64,000 bases of DNA from Tenrec ecaudatus (Eukaryota; Chordata; Mammalia; Afrosoricida; Tenrecidae), in NCBI RefSeq assembly GCF_050624435.1, contig NC_134535.1, positions 127,025,731 to 127,089,730 of the forward strand, in the 5' to 3' direction. Positions 32,336 to 45,349 of this stretch are shown piece after piece. The position numbers and the translations under genes were made by a program. The first letter of the stretch is position 1, and each line of letters begins with the position of its first letter. The notes beneath the pieces were generated by a model. That model was not told the DNA's origin. It saw only the letters and a list, made by a program, of their open reading frames with translations, and made no database searches.

Positions 32336-32523
32336 CCTTTGAGAATCTGCTTTTGAAAGTGCAGTCATCTGCTGTGGTGATTGTTTCATGTTGTTCATAT
32401 GAAAGTGCTCATTTTGTGAAGTGGGGAATGGAGACAGGCAGTCTTCTCAGCCGCTCTCCTATCCGTGAATAGGTAGGCTGTATCTAAACTTTCACTTTTA
32501 CAAATGGTGTCCCCCTAAACATC

Positions 32524-32660
32524 TTGTAGGAGCCGGGGCGGCATAGCGGGTTCACGTTGGGCTGCTAACTGCAAGGCCAGCAGTTCAAAACCAGCAGCCC
32601 CTCCACAGGAGAAAGGTGGGGCTTTCTACTCCCACGCAGAGCTCCAGCTCTACCCTTGAG
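32524..32660 (+). mobile_element. AfroSINE, forward
   Basis: GGCATAGCGGGTTCACGTTGGGCTGCTAAC, GGTGGGGCTTTCTACTCCCA. Confidence 0.75.
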
Positions 32661-32689
32661 TCCCTGTGAGGTGCCTGGACCTGAGGGCA

Positions 32690-33590
32690 GTGAGTGAACA
32701 CCGTCTTGATGCGCAGTCTGTGCTTGCACAGGCCTGCCTTTCTGGAATGACTATTGGGCATGGGAGCTGCTGAGTCACGGGGCACGCACATTTTCCATTT
32801 TAACAAATGCTGGCAAGGTGCCTTCCAAACTGACAATTCACCCTCCCACGGGCAGTGGAAGGCGAGGGTGCGCTTCCTCACAGTCTGCCAACATTCATCC
32901 TTTGGACGGTCTCACTGGGGGAAATGCTGTCTCCTTGATGTTCTGGGACATTCCTCTGGTTCTGGGGGAGGCCGTGCGTCTCCTCACTCTCATTTCCTCA
33001 CTCACACCCTGTTTTTATTTCATCATTTGTGACTAATGTCGATTCATCCTCGTGTCACCACCACTGTATTGACGTCCACTCTCGGCTCTGCCCTACGTCC
33101 CGTTTTCCTGATCCAGCCTGCAGGGAGGGATTCTGCCAGTCATGGGGATCCCTGTGGAGGTCTGCCGGTTTGTTCAGCTGAGAAAAGCCCCCTGGTGGTT
33201 GGGTAGGTCTCTCCAGTCCCTGCCTCCCAGATGTCATGAGACTTGAGGCCCATGTTGTACCTTATCTATTGGGTGTCAGCTAGGACTTGGGCAACTCCTA
33301 GATGTCTTCCGCTCTAGCGCCTAATGCCTCCCTAAGACGGCACTGACCTCCCATCAGGTCGGAGAGTCCTTCGGTGCACATTGACTTATAAAAATTTTAA
33401 ATAAAGTTTCCATAACATAAAAGTGAGCAGTTAGTTCTAAGTGTACAATTTGTGTGTTGTAGTGTATTCAGAGTTGTGCAACCATCACATTGATGGAGTC
33501 CCAGAACATTTACGTCACCCATCTCCAAAGACACCCATCTCCATCAGCAGTCATTCCCAGACCTGAGCCCCCACCCCACCTCCTGCAGTC
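32690..33590. mobile_element. Old L1M-type remnants
   Basis: Two blocks read like mammalian L1M 3' sequence: TGACTATTGGGCATGGGAGCTGCTGAGTCA with CAAACTGACAATTCACCCTCCCAC (32740-32900), and AGTGTATTCAGAGTTGTGCAACCATCACATTG (33460-33495). The DNA between them is unassigned. Confidence 0.5.
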
Positions 33591-33594
33591 GTGA

Positions 33595-33800
33595 GATTCA
33601 GCCAGTCTGCACCGGTTCAGCAGAAACGATACCTAATTTTTTGAGTCTGGTGAACCAGTTGTTAAAATAGATTGTATCAGGGCTGTCTCGAAGGTGGACG
33701 GCTGGGCAGCTGCCTAGTGTGGACATCCCCCATTTCCACTCCTTCCCCTTCTTAACCTCCGTCCGTGCAACAGTGTATGCTAAGTGCCTGTAGTGATGCT
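33595..33800 (+). repeat. Repeat family Y, copy 1
   Basis: GCACCGGTTCAGCAGAAACGATACCTAA and GGTGAACCAGTTGTTAAAAT recur at 47607-47820 at similar spacing. The class is unknown. Confidence 0.55.
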
Positions 33801-34390
33801 CACTCCGTCCCCGGGTATACAAAATGAGACCGGACTATGCTCACAATTTATTCATTCATTCATTTCAGAAAACGTATACTTTTGATGAAATACTACATTT
33901 TCATTCCCTTGCATTTGTTCCTTTAATAAACAAACAGAATGTAAGGAGAAAGAGTGCCCAACAACCAGAGGGGGCGCCCTGTCCTTCTTTCAGCTTTGTG
34001 GTATGCCCCAGTTCCCACAAGAGATGATGAGTGAATTATGCAACTCCTGAAACTGCTCAAAGAGCTAAAAATTGCTGAAAGTTCAGCAGAAGCTGAAAGG
34101 GTCTTCCCCCCCCCCCAAACTGAACAGAATATGCTCAGAGAAGTCCCCTGTTTCTAATATACCAAACACAGTGACGACTGTCTACCTGGCCTACCGCACT
34201 GGGAATGGCATCCTGTGTCTACAGTGAAAGGCTGTTTTAGGCTAAATCACACAGCCAATGATGCCTGGGTGAAAGCAAAGAACATTGAAAGTGAGGATGT
34301 CAGTCAAGAAGCGATAGAAAAAAAAAAAAAAGAAGGGTGGGGGGAAAAAGGAAAAAATATGCAATAGGAAATATCTTAAATAATGGTTCA

Positions 34391-35080
34391 CACAACTGCT
34401 GAAGCCAAAGTGGGTGAACAAGTAAATGTGGTGAAGAAAGCTGATGGTGCCCGGCTATCAAAAGAGATAGTGACTGGGGTCTTAAAGACTTGAAGATAAA
34501 CAAGCGACCATCTAGCTCAGAAGCAACAAAGCCCACATGGAAGAACACACCAGCCTGTGTGATCGTGTGGTCCCAAAGGGATCAGTTATCAGGCATCAAA
34601 GAACAAAAAATCATATCAGAAGACAAGCGGGTGCATAAGCAAATGTGGCGAAGAAAGCTGATGGTGCCCGGCTATCAAAAGAGATAGTGACTGGGGTCTT
34701 AAAGGCTTGAAGATAAACAAGCGGCCATCTAGCTCAGAAGCAACAAAGCCCACATGGAAGAAGCACACCAGCCTGTGTGATCGTGTGGTCCCAAAGGGAT
34801 CAGTTATCAGGCATCAAAGAACAAAAAAATCATATAATTGGCTGCACACCTCCATGATATGATCGCCGAAGACAAACGGGTGCATAAGCAAATGTGGCTA
34901 AGAAAGTTGATGGTGCCCGGCTATCGAAAGAGATAGTGTCTGGGGTCTTAAAGGCTTGAAGGTGAACAAGCGGCCATCTAGCTCAGAAGCAATAAAGCCC
35001 ACATGGAAGAAACACACCAGCCGGTGCGATCACGAGGTGCCAAAGGGTCCAGGTATAAGGCATCATGCAAAAAAAAAAAA

Positions 35081-35127
<47 letters not shown>

Positions 35128-35774
35128 ATAGTGAATGAAGGGGGAAGTGCAGAGTGGAGACCCAAGGCCCAAGTGTAGGCCACTGGAGATCCCCTCATAG
35201 AGGGGTTTAGGAGAGGAGATGGGTTAATTAGGGTGTGAGGTAGTACCGATGAAGAACACAGCTTTCCCCCAGATCCTGGATGCTTCCTTCCCCCAACTAC
35301 CATGATCCGAATTTTACCTTGCAGGGCTGGATAGGGCAGAGGTTGTACACTGGTGCATATGGGAGCTGGAGGCACAGGGAATCCAGGGTGGATGATACCT
35401 TCAGGACCAGGGATGTGAGGGGCGATGCTGGGAGAGTGGAGGGTGAGTGGGTTGGAAAGGGGGAACTGATTACAAGGATCCACATGTGACCTCCTCCCTG
35501 GGAGACGGACGGCAGAGAAGGGGGGGAAGGGAGACTCCGGATAGGGCAAGATATGACAAAATAACAATCTGTGGATTATCAAGGGCTCGTGAGGGAAGGG
35601 GGAGCGGGGAGGGAGGGAAAAAAAAAGGACCTGATGCAGAGGGCTTAAGTGGAGAGCAGATGCTTTGAGAGTGATTAGGGCAAAGAATGTACGGATGTGC
35701 TTTATACAATTGATGTATGTATATGTGTGGACTGTGATAAGAGTTGTATGAGCCCCTAATAAAATGTTTAAAAA
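34391..35774 (+). mobile_element. Family T insertion carrying three tandem internal units
   Basis: Flanked by an exact 13-bp duplication AAATAATGGTTCA (34378-34390 and 35775-35787). Units starting near 34399, 34619 and 34868 each contain GGTGCCCGGCTATCAAAAGA, GGGGTCTTAAAG and CATCTAGCTCAGAAGCAA. The normal 3' region follows once. Other copies here have this block only once. Confidence 0.85.
35083..35125 (+). repeat. (AT)n microsatellite
   Basis: About 20 AT dinucleotides inside the family T insertion, replacing the short A-rich link of other copies. Confidence 0.95.
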
Positions 35775-35799
35775 AAATAATGGTTCAGTTGTTTTATGC

Positions 35800-36220
35800 C
35801 GGGTGTTATCTAACATATTTCACTGATATTTTAAAACTCTTTCTTATAGCCCAATCTGGCTTGTATACTTCTTTTATTGCTCTTATTTAAGCATTAACTG
35901 TACAAAATAATAATCTGCCTTTCAGTATAGCTCTTTGTTTTATTTCCACGGTCACTAAGACAGCCGGGCCGTTGGTTAGATCGTTTGACTCCCCCACTGC
36001 CGTCCTGCCCTCCTGCGGCTATGACTAATCTCCTCTCTATCTGTGGGTAGTCCCTGCACGTGGACCCACAGCACAATGGCTGCGTGTCTGGCTCCTTCCA
36101 CGGAACCAGGTTGATGCATGTATCAGGGCTTTGTCCTTCTGTGGGGCAGTGATTCCGTCCTAGGGACCTAATACGTGTTGCTTATGCCTTCATGCACGCA
36201 TAGGCGTGGGTTGTACTTGA
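35800..36220. other. Intergenic; nothing recognised
   Basis: AT-rich and apparently unique; no exon or repeat that I can name. Confidence 0.35.
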
Positions 36221-36229
36221 CCTTTTCGC

Positions 36230-36840
36230 TCTGAAGACTAATGTTGCTAAGAACATTGCATCTGCTGTGAGGGAAGGGGCTGAGTTCACGGTTTTGTAGG
36301 CGGGTGTTCCGTGGTCCAGCATCACTTGTCGAAGGAACTCTCCTCTCGTCAGTAAGGCTTGGTAACCTTATTGAAATCAATGGGCCTTAGAGGAAGGGGT
36401 TACCTCTGGACTCTTGTTTCCCACTTCATTGCCCTGTTGTGCACCCTTATGCTAGTCCCACACTGTTGTTATTACTGTAGCAATGTCATATGTTTTGAAA
36501 TCAGGTATTGCAAATCCTCCAACCAGGGTCTCCGTTTTCCAGATTGCTTGAGCTCTTATGTGCTCTTTATGCTTCCACGTGGCTTTTAGGATTGCTTTGT
36601 TCGTCTCTGTTGAAAAGGAAGATGGCATTTTGATAGACACTGCACTGGATTTGTAGATCAATTTGAGGGAGTCTTGCTATTTGAACAGGATTAATCTGCT
36701 AATTGACGACCGCAGGATGCCTTCCCACTTCTTTCCGTCTGTTCATTTCTTTCAAGGCATCCTTTGCAGTTTCCCGTTTACCCGTCTTGCTTCATCTTTG
36801 CTAAATCTCTTCCTAAGTGTTGACATTTTTATTTTTTCTT
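36230..36840 (-). mobile_element. L1 ORF2 3'-end fragment (old, reverse)
   Basis: TTTAGGATTGCTTTGTTCGTCTCTG, ATTTTGATAGACACTGCACTGG, and ATGCCTTCCCACTT with TTTCAAGGCATCCTTTGCAGTTT follow the reverse L1 ORF2 order. Many stops on the coding strand. Confidence 0.75.
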
Positions 36841-36849
36841 TCAGTTAAA

Positions 36850-37540
36850 AAAATCATTAAACATTGATGTACTTTCTCCTCTTGGCTGCCGTTGGCCATG
36901 GAATGGCCTGCCTCATGTCATTCTCCAGTTGTTTGTCGCTTGCGTAGCCGTTGACTTTTGAAGGAGGCCATTGTTTCCTTGCAAGAGTCCCAGGCGGGTG
37001 CTTTGGGGTGTGGGCGTGTTGCCATGACACCCAGTGGGCCCTTGCTGGGGTTCTTCTGACTTCTCTGAAGTTACAGATGGGGAGCTTGGCTCTGTGACGC
37101 ACAGGGAGGGAAGTGTGTCTGACTCACCTTCCCCACGCTCCCTCGCTCTGCCCTCTGACAGCTCTCTCAGCGGGGAGGGTGGGAGAAGAAGAGAGTGGGT
37201 TGGCGCAGGGGCTTCCAGATCTTTCGGACAGTATCCTCCACCCTTCCCCGCGTGGTTTTTGGAATGCCTCCGGAGAGGGCAGAAGTTCCTGAAGGGCACA
37301 GTGGTGGCGTCCACTTTTTCTCTCCCCCAATCTGGCCAGAGTGAGTGCTTCTCCTCTGCTGGGCGTGTTGAGGGTGACAGGCACCTTTGGGACCTGGGAG
37401 GCTGGTGGAGTCTGAGACATCTGGGGATGGTGTGGGGAAATAAAGATCAACCAGGCGGTGCACAGCCAAAGAAGTGGAGGACCATACCATGCAAGGTAAA
37501 TCCCCATTGCCTGACCATGTTGTCCGGGCCACGTCCAAGG
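36850..37540. other. Intergenic; nothing recognised
   Basis: GC-richer sequence without an exon or named repeat. The open frames here lack any family resemblance. Confidence 0.35.
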
Positions 37541-37556
37541 TCAACTCTGTGCTCTT

Positions 37557-38127
37557 GTTTTGGGATCCAGCTCCAATCTGGATGGGTGATAAGGCATGGC
37601 TGTGTAATTGAGAGGGGTAAATTAAAGAGACATGAGACAGGGCACACAAGGGCTCACTTCTTCCATGGCAACCGGAACCAGAATGAGGCCGTAATGTATT
37701 CTCTCATGGCCTTCTATCACCTCCTCATATAATCTCGGGCACACAAACCAAGGTAAGCACCTACGTAACAGCAAAGAGTTGTATTAGAGAGGGAGACATG
37801 TGGCATGAGGGGGAGGAGCTAGGGGTGTACATGCACTAGGAAGGGAAGGTACTAGAAGCGCCCACGTGACAGGAAGGTGCATCAGAAGGAAACAAGGTGG
37901 GCGGGTTCTAGGGTCAAGATGGCGGCTTAACCTCAGTCATCTCTGAGCTGCCTTGACCTTGGCTGTCTCAGGGTTTCTCTTTGACCCTTATCAGAAGGGA
38001 GAGGGCTGTAGTGGGACACACAGTAGGGTCTGATTGCTCTCGATGGTAGACAATCTCCAGGCAAGTAGCCTTCAAGCCATTGACCTTCAAGAGTCTATAC
38101 TGGCAACCATGTGCTTGCAAGCACTTA
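37557..38127 (-). mobile_element. LTR-like repeat, family L2R copy 3 (reverse)
   Basis: It shares GGGTTCTAGGGTCAAGATGGCGGCTTAACC-type sequence and overall order with 45826-46515. Strongly diverged; edges approximate. Confidence 0.45.
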
Positions 38128-38513
38128 TGATTGCCATTATTGGGGGGTGGGGGGCATCATGGGGGAATAATTCTTACTTAAGATCATGTGACTGGGATGC
38201 ATCTCCAACCCACAAACGTGAAGGTCTCCCTCCACGGGAGCCCCGCCCTCCCAGACCCCTCGATGTACGCATATTGAGAATTTGTCTGCATCCATTCTCT
38301 TTCCTGTTCTGTTTCCCACACTCCATCACTTGCCGGCTGAGTCAGCTGCTCCAGCTCGGTGACTTTGGGTCCCCTGGCACACACGAATTCAGAAGCTCAT
38401 CTTATTGGATGGATGTGAGTCATCAAGACTGGTGACGCTGGCGGGGGCCCTGCATAGGGATTGATGCAGAAGACCAAAAATGTACACTTAAAAATTACCA
38501 AAGTGGCAAATTT

Positions 38514-40573
38514 TTTTTGTTTGTTTATAAAACTTTGTTAAAAACACTTTGTTTATTTTTAGTAAAGTGTTACTATTTTTTAAATACTTTTATTGGGGGC
38601 TCTTACATCTCTTAGCACAATCCATACATTCCTTCAATGTGTCAAGCACATTTGCACATATGCCACCATCATCATTTTCAAAGCATTCTCTTTCCACTTG
38701 AATCCCTGATATCAGCTCCCCATTTCTTCCCCCCACCCTCCCTCATGAACATTTGATAAGTTATAGATTATTTTTTTTTATATCTTACATCCTCTGTCAC
38801 CCCTCTCCCACTTTTCTATTATTCATCCCCCCTGAGAGAGGGTTCTAGATTGAGCCTTGTGATTGATTCCCCCTTTCTCCCCCCTACCCTCCTCTAATCC
38901 TCCTGGTATCTCTACTCTCCTTGTTGGCACTGAGGGGTTTATCTATCCTGGGTTCCCTGTGTTGTGGGCTCTTATCTGTAGCAGTGTGCATGCCCTGGTC
39001 TAATCCGATTTGTAAGGCAGAATTGAGGTCATGATAGTGGGGTGAAGGAAGCACCAAAGAATAAGAGGAAAGTTGTGTGGTTCATTGGTGCTATACTGTA
39101 CCCTGAATGGCTCATCTCTTTCCTGTGACCCCTTCTCTGAGGGGGTGTCCAATTGTCTACAGATGAGCATTGGGTCTCTACTTCATGCCCTCCCCATTCT
39201 TGGGTATGGTTTTGTTCTGAGTCTTAGATGCCTGATACCTGATCCCACCAACACCTCATGATCACATGACTGATGTGCTTCTTGCATGTGGGTTTTGTTG
39301 CTTCTGAGCTAGATGGCCACTTGTTTACCTTCAAGCCTTTAAGACCCCAGATGCTATATCTTTTGATAGCTGGGCACCATCAGCTTTCTTCACCACATTT
39401 ACTCATGTACCCGCTTTGAAGGTGAACGTCATGGAATAGTCGTTTAATAGAACAAAGTATTCTTGCATTGAGGGAGTACTTGAGTAGAGACACAATGTCC
39501 ATCTGCTACCTTAATACTAACCCTATACATATATGCACATAGATCTATTTCCGCATCCTCATCTATAAATATATTTACATATGTACATGCCTTTATTTAG
39601 ACCTCTATGCATGCCCTTTGCCTCCTAGCTCTTTCCTCTATTTTCTTTTACTTTCCTTTTGTCCCACTATCATGCTCAGCCTTCATTTGGGTTTCAGTAA
39701 TTCCTCTTGGTTACATTACCCTTGTCACACCCTACCAGGCCTCCTACACCCTCCTCACCAGCGATTTGGATCACTTGTTATTCCTTTGTCCCTGGGTTTG
39801 TTAACACCACACTACCTTTCTTCCCCACCTCCCTCTCTCCCATGCCCCCCCGGGAACTGTCGGTCCCGTTGTTTTCTCCTCCAGATTGTTCATCAAGCCT
39901 ATCTTCTTTAGACAGACCTGCGGAGATAATAACATGCACAAAAACAAGACAGAGCAAAACCAAGCAACAAAATAAAACAAAACAATAACAAGCCAATGAC
40001 AAAAAAAACAAAACAAAACCACAACAAGAAAGAAAAGCTGTAGTTAGTTTAAGGACTGTTTGTTGGCCTTTAGGAATGTTTTCCAGTCAAGTTTGTTGGG
40101 GCACCAAGCCCTGGCCCCAAAGTCTATTTTTGGTATTCCCTGGGGACCTTGCTGTTCTGTTCCCCTTTAGTGTTTTGCCTCGGTGTGGTGGGATGAGATC
40201 GGGCAGAATTCCCACACTGTGTCTCCAGTGTTGTTCCCTGCAGGTCTATGGGTCAGTGAGGGATGTCGTGTCTCATAGTGGGGCTGGCCATGTGATTTTC
40301 TCTGTGGATTGGCTACTCTAGCCGGAATATCGTCCTCAAGGCTTGGTGGGCCAGCATGTGCTCCACTCTCGCTTCCTCCCCCTTCATTTGCTCCTGTGGA
40401 CTCTGGTCAGACATGCCCCTCTCCTGGAGCTGCAGATTCAGTGCTGTCCTCTGAAATAAATTCTTCTGCGGGGAGGGGCAGCAACCTTAATTCTTAACTT
40501 ATAGATATGAGTACGTAGTTCTATTCCACTCTCATTATATATATTTACATATGTACATGCCTGTATTTAAGCC
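38514..40573 (-). mobile_element. Family T, long reverse copy (2.06 kb)
   Basis: Flanked by AAGTGGCAAATTT at 38501-38513 and 40574-40586, so both ends are placed. The insertion split an older L1M-like 3' end (TGTACACTTAAAAATTACCAAAGTGG..). No long reading frame. Confidence 0.85.
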
Positions 40574-40904
40574 AAGTGGCAAATTTCGTGTTGCATGTAT
40601 CTTATCATGATACAATTTAAAAAGAAAAAAATTACAAAACCATTATAAGAGATATAGAATCAGGAATTCATGATAGGAATTAGACCTTTTGAGCTGTGGG
40701 AGGTCCTGTGAATGATGCTTATGTGAATGAGGCCATACAATGTATGACAAGCCCTAACCCACCCACCTGTGAGTTGTGGTTAGAGCACATGCCGCCCAGA
40801 GACACTCGCCCAGGGAGAGACGCCTTGTGGCGTGTGCGGGCACAGGCGTGCACACACGACCCTGCAAGCCCAGGAAAGCACAGATTGCTGCTAGCTACTT
40901 GCAG

Positions 40905-41280
40905 TGCCATCGAGTGGACTTTATAGGATGGAATAGAACGACTGCATCGGGTTTCTCAGAGAATACATCTGTATGGACGCAAACAGCCGCATCTTTCTCC
41001 CATGGAGTGGTTGGTGGGTTCGAACTGCTCATTTCCCAGTGGGCGACTCCATGCTCATCCCACAGCTCCACCAGGGTGTCTTGGTCCAAACAACACCACA
41101 CGCATGCTGTCAAATAGATCAGGGTATCGAATGGGGTAGAACTGCTCCTGTGGGTTTCAGAGACTAACTCTTCACGGGAGTAGAAAGCCTCTCTCTCTCC
41201 CATGGATCGAGCTGGTCATTTCAAAATGCTTAGGCCAACACCCCAAGGCATGCCCACTGTGCCGCCAGTGACCATGGGTC
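40905..41280 (-). mobile_element. Two AfroSINE copies, reverse, back to back
   Basis: Each has the order TGGAATAGAACGACTGCATC or GGGGTAGAACTGCTCCTGTGG, then GTTTC, then the CTTTCTCCCATGG block. They cover about 40905-41090 and 41105-41275. Confidence 0.65.
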
Positions 41281-41539
41281 CCTCGGTCGTTAGGTACTAG
41301 AACCTGAGCTAATCAAAGACGGGCCTCCCTCAGGAGCCGTAGCCTGCTTAAACTCTGAGAACATCATTTGTTGTCCTTTAAAGCCACCTCCTGGCGGCAG
41401 TTCTTCAGGCAGCGTTTGGTAAGGAAGACATCCTCCATAACCCTTAGCACTCTTCTGAATGAGAGCCAGCCACGTGTCTCTCACTGTGCTTCTGACCTGT
41501 GCTTCCCGAAGGCCAATGAGGAGTGACAGAATGGTTACG

Positions 41540-41690
41540 GAACCGTTGTCCATTCCAACCCGCCAGGGCCTGGTGATCTGCTTCTGAGAGGTCACGGCCT
41601 TGTTGGACCCTCTGTGGAGCCCAGTTCTGGCCCAGCCTGCCACCCACATGAGGTTGTCGTGAGCTGGAATGGGCTCAACAGTCACCGGGA
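41540..41690 (+). mobile_element. AfroSINE, forward
   Basis: GGGCCTGGTGATCTGCTTCTGAGAGGTCACGGCCTTG and TGAGGTTGTCGTGAGCTGGAATGGGCTCAACAG follow the elephant-type AfroSINE 3' half. Confidence 0.7.
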
Positions 41691-41704
41691 AATTTGATGA
41701 TAGA

Positions 41705-41830
41705 AGTATATTCTCTTGTGCTTGATGCCCGTTTGTGTATCTTCTTTGGAGAAAAGTCTATTCAAACATTTTGCTCCTTTCAAAATTAGGCTCTTTGTCT
41801 TCTTATTTCCGGAGTCCTTTGAACACAATC
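41705..41830 (-). mobile_element. Old L1 fragment
   Basis: GTGTATCTTCTTTGGAGAAAAGTCTATTCAAACATTTTGC matches the familiar reverse L1 motif. Confidence 0.6.
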
Positions 41831-42355
41831 TCATTAGCCTTTCTACTCTCTGGCACCGCAGGTGTCCTGGGCTCACTGTATTTCCCCACCCCGTGCTCGG
41901 AATCAACCATCCTCCAAGGAGCCCTGGTCCCTTTCGTGGAGAGTGTTGTGCATTTTCACCTTTGAGATTTCATTCCGTCCCTCAAGCCGACCAGCCCAAA
42001 CCCTTGAAATAATCAGTTCAATGACCAACTCAGCCTTTTCCATTCCCTTAAATATTTTAAGCTGCTTTTATGGAAGGCATGGCTTTATTTTGCCTACGTC
42101 TCTACCTCTCTGCTGGGTTTGTAGTTGCAATCGACCTTTGGAGCCCACATCGCACCCTCACAAGTGGAGGTGAAAATCGGAGATTCCCACCTGCGCTCCA
42201 GCTGTTCTTGGAAACGTTTCCCTGTAGCCTAACCAGATACCGGACCTCTCCTTATTCTTCCCAGCAGAGTGGCCCACAACCCCGTAGATACTTTCATGAT
42301 ATCTCACGGGCTTTCCTGAGACCATGCCAATGACCCTGACCGGGGAGCGCAGAAC

Positions 42356-42390
42356 TGACGTGTGTGTGTGTGTGCGTGTGTGTGTGTGTG
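42356..42390 (+). repeat. (TG)n microsatellite
   Basis: A TG tract with a GC interruption. Confidence 0.92.
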
Positions 42391-42394
42391 CAAA

Positions 42395-43370
42395 CCAGCT
42401 CCTTTCAGGCTCGGGATACTTAATTCAAGTTACACACCCAGGGCAGAGTCTCCGAGGCAGCTGTAGGGAGACCAGGGACAACTCCTGGAAAGCCAGTAAG
42501 AACTAGCCTCAAATTAGAGAGCCCTTTGGCCAAACAGAACAGATGGGGGCTGTTCCTGGGAGTGCTGGGAATAGACGGAAGAATCTGTGGACCAACTGCA
42601 TGACCTAGAGCTTTCCGAGTTGGTTCACTGCTGAGGAAGCCCCTGGTCCTCTGCAGTCCAGCAGCGATTTGCATGGGAGATGCTTACTGTCCACCTGTCT
42701 GGGCTTTGGGTGCCCCCTTGTGGCAGCAGACGGATTAGGTCTTCAGAGCACCCACTAGGCTCCTGGACACCCCTGGGCTACAAAGCTTTCCCTTGTCTGC
42801 AGGACAGGCTGGGTCTCAGCAAGTCTCAGGGAAGCACCCTTAGGAGGGATCACTGATGTGGGTGGAGGGCGCCGTCTCAAGCGTCCCTGTTTGTGGTGGT
42901 TGAATTTACTCTTAATCTTCTCAGTTGTAACACGGTGGGGGCTTCACAAAGTTCATGGAGAAAGGAAATGAAGAGATAGTAGCATTTCCCACAAACTTCC
43001 TGAAGCCCCCACAAATGCACTGCTGAGTAAGATCTGGTGGGGAAGCCCCTGCATTGCGTACCTTGTTCTAGCCCAGACTAGGCTCCCGACATTTATTTGG
43101 CCTCCTGCCCCTTTTTCAGAAAAACGAAACCAAAAAATCCTCAGCACCCCCTGGCAATGAAAACCTTCTGTACTACAGCCCAGAATCGGGGATAAAGACA
43201 TCAGAGGTAGGTACTATTATAGACACAATCCTACAATCACAAACAATAGAAACACGCAATCCTATAATAAGGATAGTCTATGAGCTGATTCACAGACAAG
43301 CAGCTTAACAGGTGTGGGGAGGAGCATGGGACCATGCCCACAGATATCCAGAGGCCGAACAGAGCATGCA
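42395..43370. other. Intergenic; nothing recognised
   Basis: No exon, RNA gene or repeat that I can support. Confidence 0.35.
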
Positions 43371-43382
43371 TCTGCCTGTGTG

Positions 43383-44214
43383 TTTGTACATGCTACAAAT
43401 CGAGCCGTGAACATGATTGAGCTCACAGGGGGCACAATTATGAATATGTCTTAGCCATGAGCAAGCACACTGAGGGAGTGAGTCTCTGGGTGTGGAGACT
43501 CAGGACTAGATAGTCTCAGGGGACAGCTAGATCAATGGGCACCACATGGTTCACAGGAAAATCATTCCACATTCTACCCTGGTGAGTAGCAAGTGGGATC
43601 TTAAAAGCTTGGGAATGGCCGTCTAAGGTTCAGGTATTGGCCTCTCCCTGTCCAGAACATAGAAGAATGAGGAGAAACATGGAAGCAATTTGTCCAAAGG
43701 ATTCAGGGACCAGGTGAACCTGGGCCTCCACTACCGGGAGACCAGAAGAACAAGATGGTGCTTGGATTCCACTACCACCTGCTCTGAAAGGGGTCACGGT
43801 AGAAGCTCCTGGATAGAATGGGAACAAAACATGGAACAAAACTGAGAGTCATCAAAAACGACCAGGCTAACTAGATGGATAGAGGCTGGCGGACTCTCGA
43901 AGATTATGGTCTGGGACTGAAGTCAGTTGGTGGCTCAGTTTCCTACCCAACAATAGACAGGTCTGTAGGGTGACCAATAACCCCAAGAATGGCCCTCAAC
44001 CATCCGGGATCAAAAGAGCAGGCTTTTCCCCAGGACCACCTTCAGAAGGCAAGAAGTGTTAGTTAGGGAAGAAGGAGGCGTGGAAGTAGAAACACAGGCA
44101 GCAATGGGGTGAGCTTGCAGTCAATGACATGAAACCACATGCGGCTGCTTTGTAGAATGGAAAGCTGACAGGCACCCACACTTCACAATAAAACAAACAA
44201 ACAAACAAACAAAA
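43383..44214 (+). mobile_element. Afrotherian L1-type 3' region
   Basis: ACAAATCGAGCCGTGAACATGAT, GTCTTAGCCATGAGCAAGCACAC, GGGAGACCAGAAGAACAAGATGGTGC and AGACAGGTCTGTAGGGTGACC follow a long 3' repeat that is very common in elephant. It ends in CACAATAAAACAAACAAAC. Confidence 0.65.
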
Positions 44215-44909
44215 GAACCAACGAGGGAGAGAAGAGGCGCTGAGAGAAATCTAGTGGGGAAGAGAAATATGTAGGTGAACAGCCAAACTTCAACGGAGCT
44301 CATTGCTTTAATGGAGGCTGTACAAAAAGCAGAGGAAGTTTAGCAGAAAAGCCAACTGAGTATTTCAGGGCGTCTGAGGATGACACCGTAGCAGAGGTAG
44401 CGCGTCAACTGTGGCCTTGTTAAATCGACTTTCACGTGTTTACAGTTTGACATTGTACATCAGATGTTTGCTCCCTGGGCAAGCAGTGTTTGTTCTGGAC
44501 TGAAGCAATGCCATGCAGGCTGGTACAGGCTGCCAGTCCTGAGATCTGGACGACAGCATGGACGTACAAAAGCGCCAAGTGAGTTCCAGAACTGTTAGTC
44601 CAGAAGTGCTAGTGTCAACGGCAGAGTGACGGGTCCCGAAGGAAGTGGGGCCAGGTCACGGCTGACTTTTGCTGCGACCGTAACGGTCGTAGGTCATGTT
44701 GGGGATAGAACCTGTGTGCCTTCCTTTTGACCCATTCCCCTTTTGGCTGCACCAGACTGCCTCTCAGAGCTCCCGAGCTGGGAGCTGGGTGCTGGGTGCT
44801 GGTGAGGACAGGGTGAGGAGTCCGCACAGGCCTTGCCCTCGGGGAATTTTCAGATTAGTCAGGCGCTGGGCCTGAGTACAAAGAGCAATAGCAGAATGCC
44901 CGGAGCAGC

Positions 44910-45060
44910 CAAGCGCTGCCGTCAAGTGGGACCCGCCTCATAGCGATCCCACGCACAGGCGAACAAAATGCTTCTCAGTCGGTGTCTTCCCCACGGTCCA
45001 TTATGGATTCTGTGATCCACAGGGATGGATTTTGCCAGTGGATCCTCAGGCCTTTCTTCA
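44910..45060 (-). mobile_element. AfroSINE/RTE-end fragment, reverse
   Basis: GCCGTCAAGTGGGACCCGCCTCATAGCGATCC with a diverged remainder. Confidence 0.5.
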
Positions 45061-45349
45061 CGGTGTGCCTTAGTTTGGGAGCTCTGCTGAGCCTATTCAG
45101 GGTCATAGCCAAACACAGACCTCCACTGAGAGACAGGTAGTGGGTATATGTGTGTGTGGTGCATTAGCTGGGAGTCACACCCACAGGGGAAGCAAGAGTT
45201 CTACCACTGAAGGAATTCTCCCACTGCCCTCTATAGCCAGTCGAGGGAGTGTGAAGGGATAGCTCATTGTGGTTTTGATTTGTATTTTCTTAATCAACTG
45301 ACCTGTTTTATTGGGCAAATCTGCACCATCTCTTTAAAATGTTGGAGAA

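Noticed and set aside
34983..35816. 277-codon minus-strand frame with Ile-Tyr repeats
   Set aside because: It is an antisense reading of a family T insertion and an AT microsatellite.
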